Under the pieces are notes generated by a model, which was not told the origin of the DNA, did no database searches, and was given only the letters and a program-made list of their open reading frames with translations. Position numbers and translations under genes: made by a program. Positions 1 to 7,074 of a stretch of DNA of 64,000 nt are shown here, in pieces (the stretch's first letter is position 1; each line of letters begins with the position of its first letter). The stretch spans positions 496,001 through 560,000 of the forward strand of contig JBQEKC010000001.1 of assembly GCA_052103595.1 (NCBI GenBank), read 5' to 3'. Origin of the DNA: CAMEGH01 sp052103595. GTDB taxonomy: Bacteria > Patescibacteriota > Saccharimonadia > Saccharimonadales > Saccharimonadaceae.

Positions 1-647
1 CCGGTGTTTTTTAATCGAACATTCGCCATCAGCGGGGCTGTATGCTGCCATCGTTTGATGTCGTTTGAAACAACTTCACCGCTTTCACGAGTGTCACCCG
101 CCACAGTGCCGTATACAAGCATGCCGACGCGTTTTTTGGCAACAATTGAGCTTTCACCCGTGGCTTCTTCGGTGGTTTCTGCAAAGAGTACCGCATACTG
201 CCCGCCAGCTGGCACGTCGGTTGGAACATTTACGGTGTAGCCAACGTCGTGTTTTTCGCCCGGTTGCAACGTAATTTCATCTTCCGACATTGTTACCCAG
301 CGTGAAATTTGCGTACGAGATGATTCTTCGTTAAACACAGGGTCGTACTGTTCGTTCGCAACAAAATACGGCGATGCGTAAAGTTTAAACGTAAACTGCT
401 CTTCGCCAGTATTGAGTACGGAGAATTTTCCTTCAGATTGCTGACCAGGTTGCAAAGATAATTGCTGTTTCGTTGGTGACACAGTCATTTCGATCGCGCC
501 GTCTGATGCCGTTGCTTGCGCCTGAGCAGGAACGTGCACGAGAAGTGTTGCCGCAAGTGTAACAAGCGACACAGCAAGCCCCATAAAAAAGAGCTTACTG
601 TGCGTCATTACCCGCGCCACCATAGGTGTTTCGTGGGAATGAACCAT
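1..647 (-). CDS. DUF916/WxL-interacting-protein-like secreted protein (C-terminus outside window)
   Basis: The minus-strand frame is open from position 647 to the window edge, giving about 215 residues without a stop. Start ATG 647 follows a GAGGT ribosome site embedded in the last codons of the upstream gene, 7 nt away. Residues 1-47 form a signal peptide ending in AQAQA. The mature part has the look of the DUF916 family: an SPTKQQLSLQPGQ opening, then an ordered beta-rich stretch with LQPGEKHDVGYTVNVPTDVPAG. In Firmicutes, DUF916 proteins are membrane-anchored partners of WxL surface proteins. The two genes upstream encode WxL-like C-terminal domains, so a partner role is inferred. The membrane anchor expected at the C-terminus is not visible. 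Assignment is by pattern, not by a profile search. Confidence 0.6.
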   Translation of the reverse strand, partial: MVHSHETPMVARVMTHSKLFFMGLAVSLVTLAATLLVHVPAQAQATASDGAIEMTVSPTKQQLSLQPGQQSEGKFSVLNTGEEQFTFKLYASPYFVANEQYDPVFNEESSRTQISRWVTMSEDEITLQPGEKHDVGYTVNVPTDVPAGGQYAVLFAETTEEATGESSIVAKKRVGMLVYGTVAGDTRESGEVVSNDIKRWQHTAPLMANVRLKNT

Positions 648-654
648 GCGTCAC

Positions 655-1185
655 TTACCTCGTCGTTGCAGTGTACACAACTGTTCGGTTGTAAGCGCCT
701 GGCTCTGCTGTTGCAACGTTAACGCCATACGTAACGGCTGTTGTATCAACACCAGCAGCATTGCTTCCGCCAATCACTGTTTGGGTACCATTTGGCGTAA
801 TACCAGCATATTGGTTTGCTGGAGTTGCCGCTGTACGGTAGCCCCATGTGTCAGCCGCAAGTGTACCGGCAGTCGTTGGCGCTGCAGGAATTGTTGCTGA
901 ACTAGTGCCGTGCTCAAGTGCGGTTGAGGCTTCTGCCGATTCGAGATTAAGGTCGTAGCCGGCAACGTTGTTTGTTGTTACAGTAACGTTGTGTGATCCG
1001 GTGCCAACGCCGCTGTTCGCAACTGCTGTAATGTTCACGTCACCGCTCACAGCTAGGCTAATACCTTCTTGTACAGTAACGTTGACTTCAGATTCTGCTG
1101 ACTGCGCGTGCGCTGCCATAAACGGCATCAAAACCAAGGCTGCACTTACGGTTGCGCCAGCGATAATTTTCGTTGTAGTTTTCAT
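655..1185 (-). CDS. Small secreted WxL-like surface protein (176 aa)
   Basis: A signal peptide occupies residues 1-27 and ends in MAAHAQS. The rest is one beta-rich domain. Its second half matches the C-terminus of the neighbouring 1275-residue protein: both have GSH, then TNxVxGYxLxL, then a WG[YF]R motif, a YGV strand and a closing G-[AT]-Y-x-x-T-V-x-Y-T strand. This resembles the WxL domain of Firmicutes, whose two conserved W-x-L motifs appear here as WGYR and VVYT. WxL domains bind peptidoglycan non-covalently. Start ATG 1185 is preceded by AAGGAAA. The DUF916-like gene follows after 7 nt, so the two are co-transcribed. Expected location is the cell surface. Specific ligand unknown. Confidence 0.6.
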   Translation of the reverse strand: MKTTTKIIAGATVSAALVLMPFMAAHAQSAESEVNVTVQEGISLAVSGDVNITAVANSGVGTGSHNVTVTTNNVAGYDLNLESAEASTALEHGTSSATIPAAPTTAGTLAADTWGYRTAATPANQYAGITPNGTQTVIGGSNAAGVDTTAVTYGVNVATAEPGAYNRTVVYTATTR

Positions 1186-1228
1186 TCTTTTCCTTTTGTA
1201 TTGCTGTTATGCTTTTCGTATAACGCTT

Positions 1229-1234
1229 ATTATA
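1229..1234 (-). promoter_or_regulatory. Likely -10 box of the small WxL-like gene
   Basis: TATAAT on the minus strand lies 43 nt upstream of the start at 1185. No good -35 is seen. The short leader carries the AAGGAAA ribosome site. The 103-nt gap 1186-1288 holds nothing else recognisable. Confidence 0.45.
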
Positions 1235-1288
1235 CTGTATTGTTATTTGAATGCTAGTCTTTTTTACCCACTACATATTCACCTCCCC

Positions 1289-4200
1289 TTAATCTCTTGC
1301 TACCACAGTATAGGTAACCGTTTGCGCATACGTACCCGCTGGCTGTTCTGGCGGAATACTCACCCCGTACCATACTGTCGTTGATTGATTTTCTACCGCT
1401 GCTGTTTGCGTACGAATAATTGCCTCAGAAGCTGGCGCTGGCAACCCCGCCCACAAGTAGTTACTTGTGGCAACATTTTGCTCTACAGTACCGCCGCTGC
1501 CAAACCCGGCAATATTTGGTACACGGAATCCCCACGAAGCGCCCGTCAGTTGCGTCGGTGCAGCTGGCGTTCCGCCTACAGGATTAATCGTATCGCTATT
1601 ATTTGCATGTGTAAGCGTCTGGTTATTTGCCGCCAGCGACAGCGTGTATCCTGTGACGCTATTTGTTGAAACATTCGCCGCATGACTACCACTTGATATG
1701 CGAGTCGAACTGCCTGGCGTAACATCAATCGATACGGCTGTTGGCGCTGCTACGCTAACATATCGCATAGCTGCCTCTGGCTGGTTCGACCATAAACCTT
1801 GTCCAGTTTGATTGATAGCCGCCACCCGGAAACGATATGTCATGCCAGCTTCAAGCGGTGGTGCCGGAACAAGCAATGACGTAGCCGTCGAAACACTATC
1901 ATCGTATACCTGCCACGTTGCTCCATGATCAGGAGAATATTCTATTCGATAGTCTGAAATCGGTGAGCCGCCAGTGTTCTGCGGTGCCGTCCATGCAAGT
2001 TGCACACCGATATCCGCTGGCGTTGCCGTTAGATTGGTTGGCGCAGCTGGCGGAGGAGTTACATACGTGTAGCCATTTGCTAGTGTTGCCCGATATGCTA
2101 CATCGCCACCACCAAGATCGATTGTCACATTTACCGGACCTGGTGCGTGTGCTGGCGTTGTCGCAGTAATCGTTGTTGGATTAACAAGTGTTACATTTGT
2201 TGCGGCCACATCACCAAAATAAACCGCCGGCAAAATTGGCTGCATCGTTGCGAGTGCAGAAGGCGCCGTTGTTGTGACTGCAACTGGCGTATGAGCCGGG
2301 GCGAGCATATTATTACCAAGCCGACCATTATCGCCCTGACCCCAGGTATACATCAAGCCGTCGTCACTCAGCGCCATTGAATTATAATAGCCAGCCGATA
2401 TCCCCACAATACGCTTGCCTTGCATTGGAGTGTTAGCTGAAGTTACTGCAACAGGCGTAGGCGTATTCGTTGTACTATTGTTACCGACTTGACCATTGTT
2501 ATTCATACCCCATGAATAAGTATTGCCATCGCTATCAATCGCCATAGAGTGATAATATCCAGCTGCCACTTTTACAATTGTTTTACCAGTAAGTGCGCCC
2601 TGAAAACTAATGTTTGCATAGGTGTTTCTGCTTGTGGTTGTGTTATTACCTACCTGCCCCTGCGCGTTGTATCCCCACGCGTAGGTATAACCCGTAGCAT
2701 CCAACGCAACCGTATGAAAATCACCTGCCACTACCTGCACAAGTGTCTGAGCGCCAAAAATAAACGTCGGCACAGAGCGATCAGTATTTGTACCATCGCC
2801 CAATTGACCGTGATTATTGCGCCCCCACGCATATGCTCCTCCGTCTGATGCGACCGCGGTTGAATGAACGTTGCCGGCAGAAATTTGTGTAATCGTTTTG
2901 CTCCCAAGCTCACTACCAGCCGAAACCGCCACCGGAACAGCCGAACTGGTCGTACTATTATTACCAAGCTGACCGTAATCATTCAGACCCCAAGCATACA
3001 CCTTGCCGTCAGAATCAAGCGCCAGCGAGTGAGAATTACCACCCGCAATCTGTACGATACGTTTTCCGCTCAAAACGCCAGACATCGATACCGCTACTGG
3101 CTCCCATGCATCTGTTCCCGTATTGTTGTTGCCGAGCTGGCCGTTACTATTCGACCCCCATGCATACACCGTTCCGTCAGACGCTAACGCCAGCGAGTGA
3201 GAATTACCACCCGCAATCTGTACGATACGTTTTCCTTGCATCGGTGTCCCCTCAGTTTTAACAGCAATAGGGAAAGAAACGTGATATTCCGTACCATCGC
3301 CTAGGCGCCCGTTTGTGTTAACGCCCCATGAATAGACTTTTCCATCTGCCGATAATGCAAGCGAGTGCCCACTCCCCATAACAGATTGGACAATTTTATT
3401 TTCTTTCAGAGAAAAATCGCTGCCAGTAATTGTCACGGCCGTGCCGCCTTCCTGCGGGCCAGTGTTTGGCGTAATGCTAGTAGCTTCGCCAATAGCACGA
3501 TACGTATAGCCATTTGCGCGTGTTGCCATATAATTTTCATCGCCCGAACCAAGATCGACAGTTACATCAACCATGCCGGCTGCGTGGGCAGGTGTTGTGG
3601 CGGTAATAGTGGTAGAGTTTACAACCGTCACGTCAGTCGCCTCCACCTCGCCAAATGTTACTCTCGGGATAGACGCAACAACATCTGCGAGTGCCGAAGG
3701 CCATGTGATTGAAACCATTGTCGGTACATTACGGCTCGTTGTCGTGCCGTCACCCAATCGCCCAGAGCCGTTGTTTCCCCAGCCAAAAAGTGCACCATCG
3801 GATGTAAGTGCAAGCGATTGAGCAGCGCCAGCGGTAATATGCGTCACCCGCTTGCCAGCTAGGCCGCCCCCAACGACAACGGGGACATTCTGCGTCGTCG
3901 TATTACCTGTGCCCAGGCGGCCATCCGTACCGGCACCCCAGGCATACATTGTTCCGTCAGATGCCAGCGCAAGAGAGTGGGTCGACCCCGCCGAAATACT
4001 TGTTATAGCCTTTCCGCTTAGCGCGCCCGTATCTACGACGGCAACCGGAACGCTGCTATTAGCCGTAGAACCCTGTCCAAGACGACCATTCCCGCCCGCA
4101 CCCCAAGCATACGCCTTCCCGTCAGAGTCAACTGCCAGTGAATGAGCGTCACCTGCCGATACCTGCATAATCTTCTTGCCTGCGAGCACACCTGTCGCCG

Positions 4201-5116
4201 TTACCGCAACGGGAGCACTTGCCTCCGACGTAGAGTTATTTCCCAAACGTCCACTATCCCCATAACCCCACGAGTAAGCTACTCCATCGGAATCAAGCGC
4301 TAGCGCATGGTCGGCGCCTGCAGAGATTTGAGTGAGAGTCTTGCCATTTAGCGCGCCAGTTGCAATAACCTCTACAGGTGAGCCTATGTAACTGTACCCA
4401 GCAGTACTGCCGTTACCAAGCCGTCCGTACTGCTGCCTGCCCCATCCGTACGCCTTTCCGTCGGAATCAAGCGCCAGCGAAAAGTTTGAACCCGCTGCAA
4501 CTTGCACAATCGTTTTGCCGCTTAAGGCGCCTGGAGTTATCGCTACTGGCGTACTGACAGCGCCATTACTTGATCCCGTATATCCATTTCCGAGCCGTCC
4601 ATGTGCTCGGTTACCCCAAGAATACGCGTTACCTTCGCTGTCAAGTGCCAGCGAAAAGTTTGAACCCGCTGCAACTTGCACAATCGTTTTGCCGCTTAGA
4701 GCCCCCGAGGAAGATATATTTATCGCAAAACTACTGTCTGTAGTTGACCCGTTGCCAAGTTGCCCATAATTGTTCTCTCCCCACGTATACACATTACCTT
4801 GCGCGTCAAGCGCTACTGTGTGGTCTGACCCTGTTGCCACCTGGACAATACTATTTTCTTTGATGGCAAAATCTTCACCCGTAATCGTCACGGTTTCGCC
4901 GCCAGTCGTCAGTCCGCTATCTGGCGATATATGCGTAATTTGCCCTATGGCCGCCTGCGCAGAATGCTGCAAAATATTGCGCAATACAAAAACAACTGCC
5001 GTTAAAAGCAGCAGCGTGACAAAAACTATCGCTATATTTCGTATGAAACGATACCGATGGGGTCGAATTACCATAGCTGACGGTTGTGTACCGCGACGGA
5101 ATATGCGGGTGTTCAC
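1289..5116 (-). CDS. Giant surface protein: two TIG domains each holding an RCC1 propeller, FN3, WxL-like C-terminus (1275 aa)
   Basis: Start GTG 5116 follows a GGGAG site at 10 nt spacing. Residues 28-46 form a membrane/signal segment. A TIG (IPT) domain begins at about 60 (ISPDSG, GGETVTITG). Residues 89-460 are seven RCC1 repeats of about 53 residues (GS.HS.ALDSDG..Y.WG....G.LGNG). The TIG domain then resumes (VTFGEVEATDV, TTITATTPAHA, NGYTY). A second TIG starts at about 545, is interrupted by seven more RCC1 repeats (about 575-945) and closes likewise. An FN3 domain (about 1018-1115) and a WxL-like domain with WGFR follow. Seven RCC1 repeats make one complete beta-propeller. Role is inferred as surface display or adhesion; target unknown. 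Confidence 0.75.
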   Translation of the reverse strand: MNTRIFRRGTQPSAMVIRPHRYRFIRNIAIVFVTLLLLTAVVFVLRNILQHSAQAAIGQITHISPDSGLTTGGETVTITGEDFAIKENSIVQVATGSDHTVALDAQGNVYTWGENNYGQLGNGSTTDSSFAINISSSGALSGKTIVQVAAGSNFSLALDSEGNAYSWGNRAHGRLGNGYTGSSNGAVSTPVAITPGALSGKTIVQVAAGSNFSLALDSDGKAYGWGRQQYGRLGNGSTAGYSYIGSPVEVIATGALNGKTLTQISAGADHALALDSDGVAYSWGYGDSGRLGNNSTSEASAPVAVTATGVLAGKKIMQVSAGDAHSLAVDSDGKAYAWGAGGNGRLGQGSTANSSVPVAVVDTGALSGKAITSISAGSTHSLALASDGTMYAWGAGTDGRLGTGNTTTQNVPVVVGGGLAGKRVTHITAGAAQSLALTSDGALFGWGNNGSGRLGDGTTTSRNVPTMVSITWPSALADVVASIPRVTFGEVEATDVTVVNSTTITATTPAHAAGMVDVTVDLGSGDENYMATRANGYTYRAIGEATSITPNTGPQEGGTAVTITGSDFSLKENKIVQSVMGSGHSLALSADGKVYSWGVNTNGRLGDGTEYHVSFPIAVKTEGTPMQGKRIVQIAGGNSHSLALASDGTVYAWGSNSNGQLGNNNTGTDAWEPVAVSMSGVLSGKRIVQIAGGNSHSLALDSDGKVYAWGLNDYGQLGNNSTTSSAVPVAVSAGSELGSKTITQISAGNVHSTAVASDGGAYAWGRNNHGQLGDGTNTDRSVPTFIFGAQTLVQVVAGDFHTVALDATGYTYAWGYNAQGQVGNNTTTSRNTYANISFQGALTGKTIVKVAAGYYHSMAIDSDGNTYSWGMNNNGQVGNNSTTNTPTPVAVTSANTPMQGKRIVGISAGYYNSMALSDDGLMYTWGQGDNGRLGNNMLAPAHTPVAVTTTAPSALATMQPILPAVYFGDVAATNVTLVNPTTITATTPAHAPGPVNVTIDLGGGDVAYRATLANGYTYVTPPPAAPTNLTATPADIGVQLAWTAPQNTGGSPISDYRIEYSPDHGATWQVYDDSVSTATSLLVPAPPLEAGMTYRFRVAAINQTGQGLWSNQPEAAMRYVSVAAPTAVSIDVTPGSSTRISSGSHAANVSTNSVTGYTLSLAANNQTLTHANNSDTINPVGGTPAAPTQLTGASWGFRVPNIAGFGSGGTVEQNVATSNYLWAGLPAPASEAIIRTQTAAVENQSTTVWYGVSIPPEQPAGTYAQTVTYTVVARD
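3020..3067. repeat. 48-bp exact direct repeat, copy A (copy B 3188-3235)
   Basis: The same 48 bases encode the HSLALDSDG-type core of two adjacent RCC1 blades in the second propeller. Identity extends through synonymous positions, which indicates recent blade duplication or conversion. Confidence 0.85.
4473..4524. repeat. 52-bp exact direct repeat, copy A (copy B 4647-4698)
   Basis: Two neighbouring blades of the first propeller share 52 identical bases covering VQVAAGSNFSLALDS. As with the other pair, synonymous sites are also identical. Confidence 0.85.
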
Positions 5117-5221
5117 GATATATTTGCTCCCAAATTTTGTATTTTACCCACGCCACCACAGCGCATATGCCATAATTGTAGCATAAGCGCTATGTATCCA
5201 CAAGCCTTTTGCCGTATCTGG

Positions 5222-5227
5222 TATACT
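5222..5227 (+). promoter_or_regulatory. Extended -10 promoter ahead of the tRNA-Arg region
   Basis: TATACT is preceded by TG and one base (5219-5221), an extended -10. It lies 10 nt before the degenerate tRNA copy, so that copy is probably transcribed together with the intact tRNA downstream. The rest of the 5117-5472 gap holds only the two tRNA-like units and the promoter at 5459. Confidence 0.45.
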
Positions 5228-5236
5228 AAAGAAAGC

Positions 5237-5312
5237 GCCCCGGCACCCCAGCAGGTAGAGCAAGAAGCTTCTAAGCCCATCTGAGAGTCGCCGTTGGTTC
5301 GAAGCGAACCGT
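5237..5312 (+). pseudogene. Degenerate tandem copy of tRNA-Arg(TCT)
   Basis: This stretch tracks the intact tRNA 20-90 nt downstream. It has the same GCCCCGG 5' arm, AGAGCAAGA then CTTCTAAGC around a TCT anticodon, and GCCGTTGGTTCGA of the T arm. It differs in three ways. The D-stem 5' strand is altered, an extra CCATCTGAGAGT-like segment enlarges the variable region, and the 3' acceptor strand is missing (GTAAAACGCA instead of CCGGGGT plus CCA). No cloverleaf acceptor can close. I read it as a decayed duplicate. A transcribed tRNA-like RNA cannot be excluded because a good extended -10 precedes it. Confidence 0.6.
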
Positions 5313-5329
5313 AAAACGCAGTAATATAT

Positions 5330-5405
5330 GCCCCGGTAGCTCAGTGGATAGAGCAAGAGACTTCTAAGCTTTTGGCCGTTGGTTCGATTCCAACCCGGGG
5401 TACCA
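5330..5405 (+). tRNA. tRNA-Arg (anticodon TCT), CCA encoded
   Basis: Acceptor GCCCCGG pairs with CCGGGGT (terminal G:U), D arm GCTC/GAGC, anticodon loop CTTCTAA with TCT, T arm GTTGG-TTCGATT-CCAAC, discriminator A and encoded CCA at 5403-5405. The anticodon stem AGAGA/GCTTT contains one A.G mismatch next to the loop and a G:U pair, so it is somewhat weak. Confidence 0.93.
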
Positions 5406-5458
5406 TTGTTATTTTTATATATTATTCAATATATGTAGACCTTTTTCAACAAATCTGC

Positions 5459-5464
5459 TATAAT
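5459..5464 (+). promoter_or_regulatory. -10 box for a leaderless transcript
   Basis: Perfect TATAAT ends 8 nt before the GTG start at 5473. Transcription would begin at or next to the start codon, and no ribosome site is present. Confidence 0.6.
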
Positions 5465-5472
5465 CAGGCACT

Positions 5473-7074
5473 GTGAAACAAGAATCCCAGCTCAGTCCTC
5501 TTGGCCGACTACTTGCGCAGTCGCTGCATACTATCGACCAATACGATACGCACCTCACGACCATTCGCCAAGACGAGACGATTCATATTAACACCGTTGG
5601 CAGCAAGCTAACGGCTGCCTACGAACAGCTTCGCAATGCTTCAGAACAAGCCGAAAGCGGTGGTATTTTGCGCCAAAAAGCCATCCGACGTTTTTTTGTG
5701 CGAACCCTTTCGTTTCACGAAAAAATCTCGACAAAACAGCTGGGCGATGAACTTTTAACAGAGCTTACCCAAGCTGGTTATTTGCCAAATAATTACCTTA
5801 CCGAACCAGAACTAAAGGCGCTTTCGGCGCACATTAAACGCTACTACAACGCCTACTGGAAGTACATAAAAATCGAATCAAACGGCGCAAAACGCCAACG
5901 TCTAAAAGAGTGGGCGTTAGATGTTTTGAGTGTGCGCTGCGAGCAAGTATTGCAGCCAAATATTCGCGCCGCGCTGTTTACAAATTTTGCCTACACTTAC
6001 TTGCAACCACTTTTGCCGATGCAAGAACTTACCCAACCAGGCGAGCATATTTCCCCAGATGACCGCCCGATTATCCTCTACATCGCCATCCAAAAAACGA
6101 TTTTGCAGCTTGATCGAGCGTCAATTCGCGCTGGTTTGCTTGATAGCTATCGGCAAGATATTACGCTACTGCATAATTTTGAGTCATTCAATGGGCGAAT
6201 CGACCACCTGTTCGATACAAAAACCACTGCTCGGGTGGCACGTGTTGTTAATCGTAATGGCGCAACACTTCGCATGATTTTTAGTGGCTTTTTTGCTAAA
6301 AATGGCGGTCTTACCGTCAAGGATCTTACCAGTGAAGATACGCTCTCGTATGCACTCAGCAAACATGTTGAGCACGAATACACCGTACTCGATAAGGTGC
6401 TTGATAGCGGCATCGGCAAAAGTATCGTCTTCTTACTGATCACCAAAAGTATTATTGGGCTTGCGATTGAGGTGCCATACGATATTGCCGTCGAAGGGCA
6501 TATTGCGTGGCTGCCGCTCTTATTGAACCTCTTTTTCCCATCGCTCTTTATTGCCTTGTCGCGCCTCACGCTGACCGTGCCAGGGCCGCGTAACACCGAA
6601 GCAATTGCCCACCAAGCCGCGCAAATGCTTTTCATGACCGATCAGCAGGAAAAAAATCCCATTAAAATTCGCCGCAAAACATCATCAACTGGCTTTACGA
6701 TTGCCTATGGATGCATGTTTGCGTTTGCATTTGCTAGTTTGTCGTATATTTTATACCTGCTACAGTTTAATATCGTACAAGGGGCGATTTTCTTCATCTT
6801 TCTTTCGACGGCGAGCTTTTTGGCCTTTCGCCTGTCTGAGCAAATTCGCGAAGTTGAAGCATTGTCACTTTCACAGGGGTCAATGGCGTTGCTACGCGAC
6901 GTTCTGTACATGCCGTTTATTTACGTTGGCCAGCAAATTTCGTTTCGCTATGCCAAAATGAACTTTGTTGCCGCCACGCTTGATACGCTGATTGAAATGC
7001 CTCTCAAATCGCTTTTGCGCATTGCTCGGCAATGGACCACCTTCCTCAACAACAAAAAGGACGATCTGCTTTAA
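5473..7074 (+). CDS. Polytopic membrane protein of unknown function (533 aa)
   Basis: I do not recognise the family. Residues 1-300 are soluble, helical and rich in charged residues. Hydrophobic segments lie at about 310-335, 345-370, 410-435 and 440-460, and a short basic amphipathic tail ends at NNKKDDLL. There is no signal peptide and no catalytic motif that I can name. Start GTG 5473 is chosen because a perfect -10 box sits 8 nt upstream and no earlier start lies in frame. The gene converges on the 895-residue surface-protein gene with no intergenic base between the two stop codons. A cytoplasmic N-terminal domain with a membrane-embedded C-terminus is inferred from hydrophobicity only. 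Confidence 0.8.
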   Translation: MKQESQLSPLGRLLAQSLHTIDQYDTHLTTIRQDETIHINTVGSKLTAAYEQLRNASEQAESGGILRQKAIRRFFVRTLSFHEKISTKQLGDELLTELTQAGYLPNNYLTEPELKALSAHIKRYYNAYWKYIKIESNGAKRQRLKEWALDVLSVRCEQVLQPNIRAALFTNFAYTYLQPLLPMQELTQPGEHISPDDRPIILYIAIQKTILQLDRASIRAGLLDSYRQDITLLHNFESFNGRIDHLFDTKTTARVARVVNRNGATLRMIFSGFFAKNGGLTVKDLTSEDTLSYALSKHVEHEYTVLDKVLDSGIGKSIVFLLITKSIIGLAIEVPYDIAVEGHIAWLPLLLNLFFPSLFIALSRLTLTVPGPRNTEAIAHQAAQMLFMTDQQEKNPIKIRRKTSSTGFTIAYGCMFAFAFASLSYILYLLQFNIVQGAIFFIFLSTASFLAFRLSEQIREVEALSLSQGSMALLRDVLYMPFIYVGQQISFRYAKMNFVAATLDTLIEMPLKSLLRIARQWTTFLNNKKDDLL

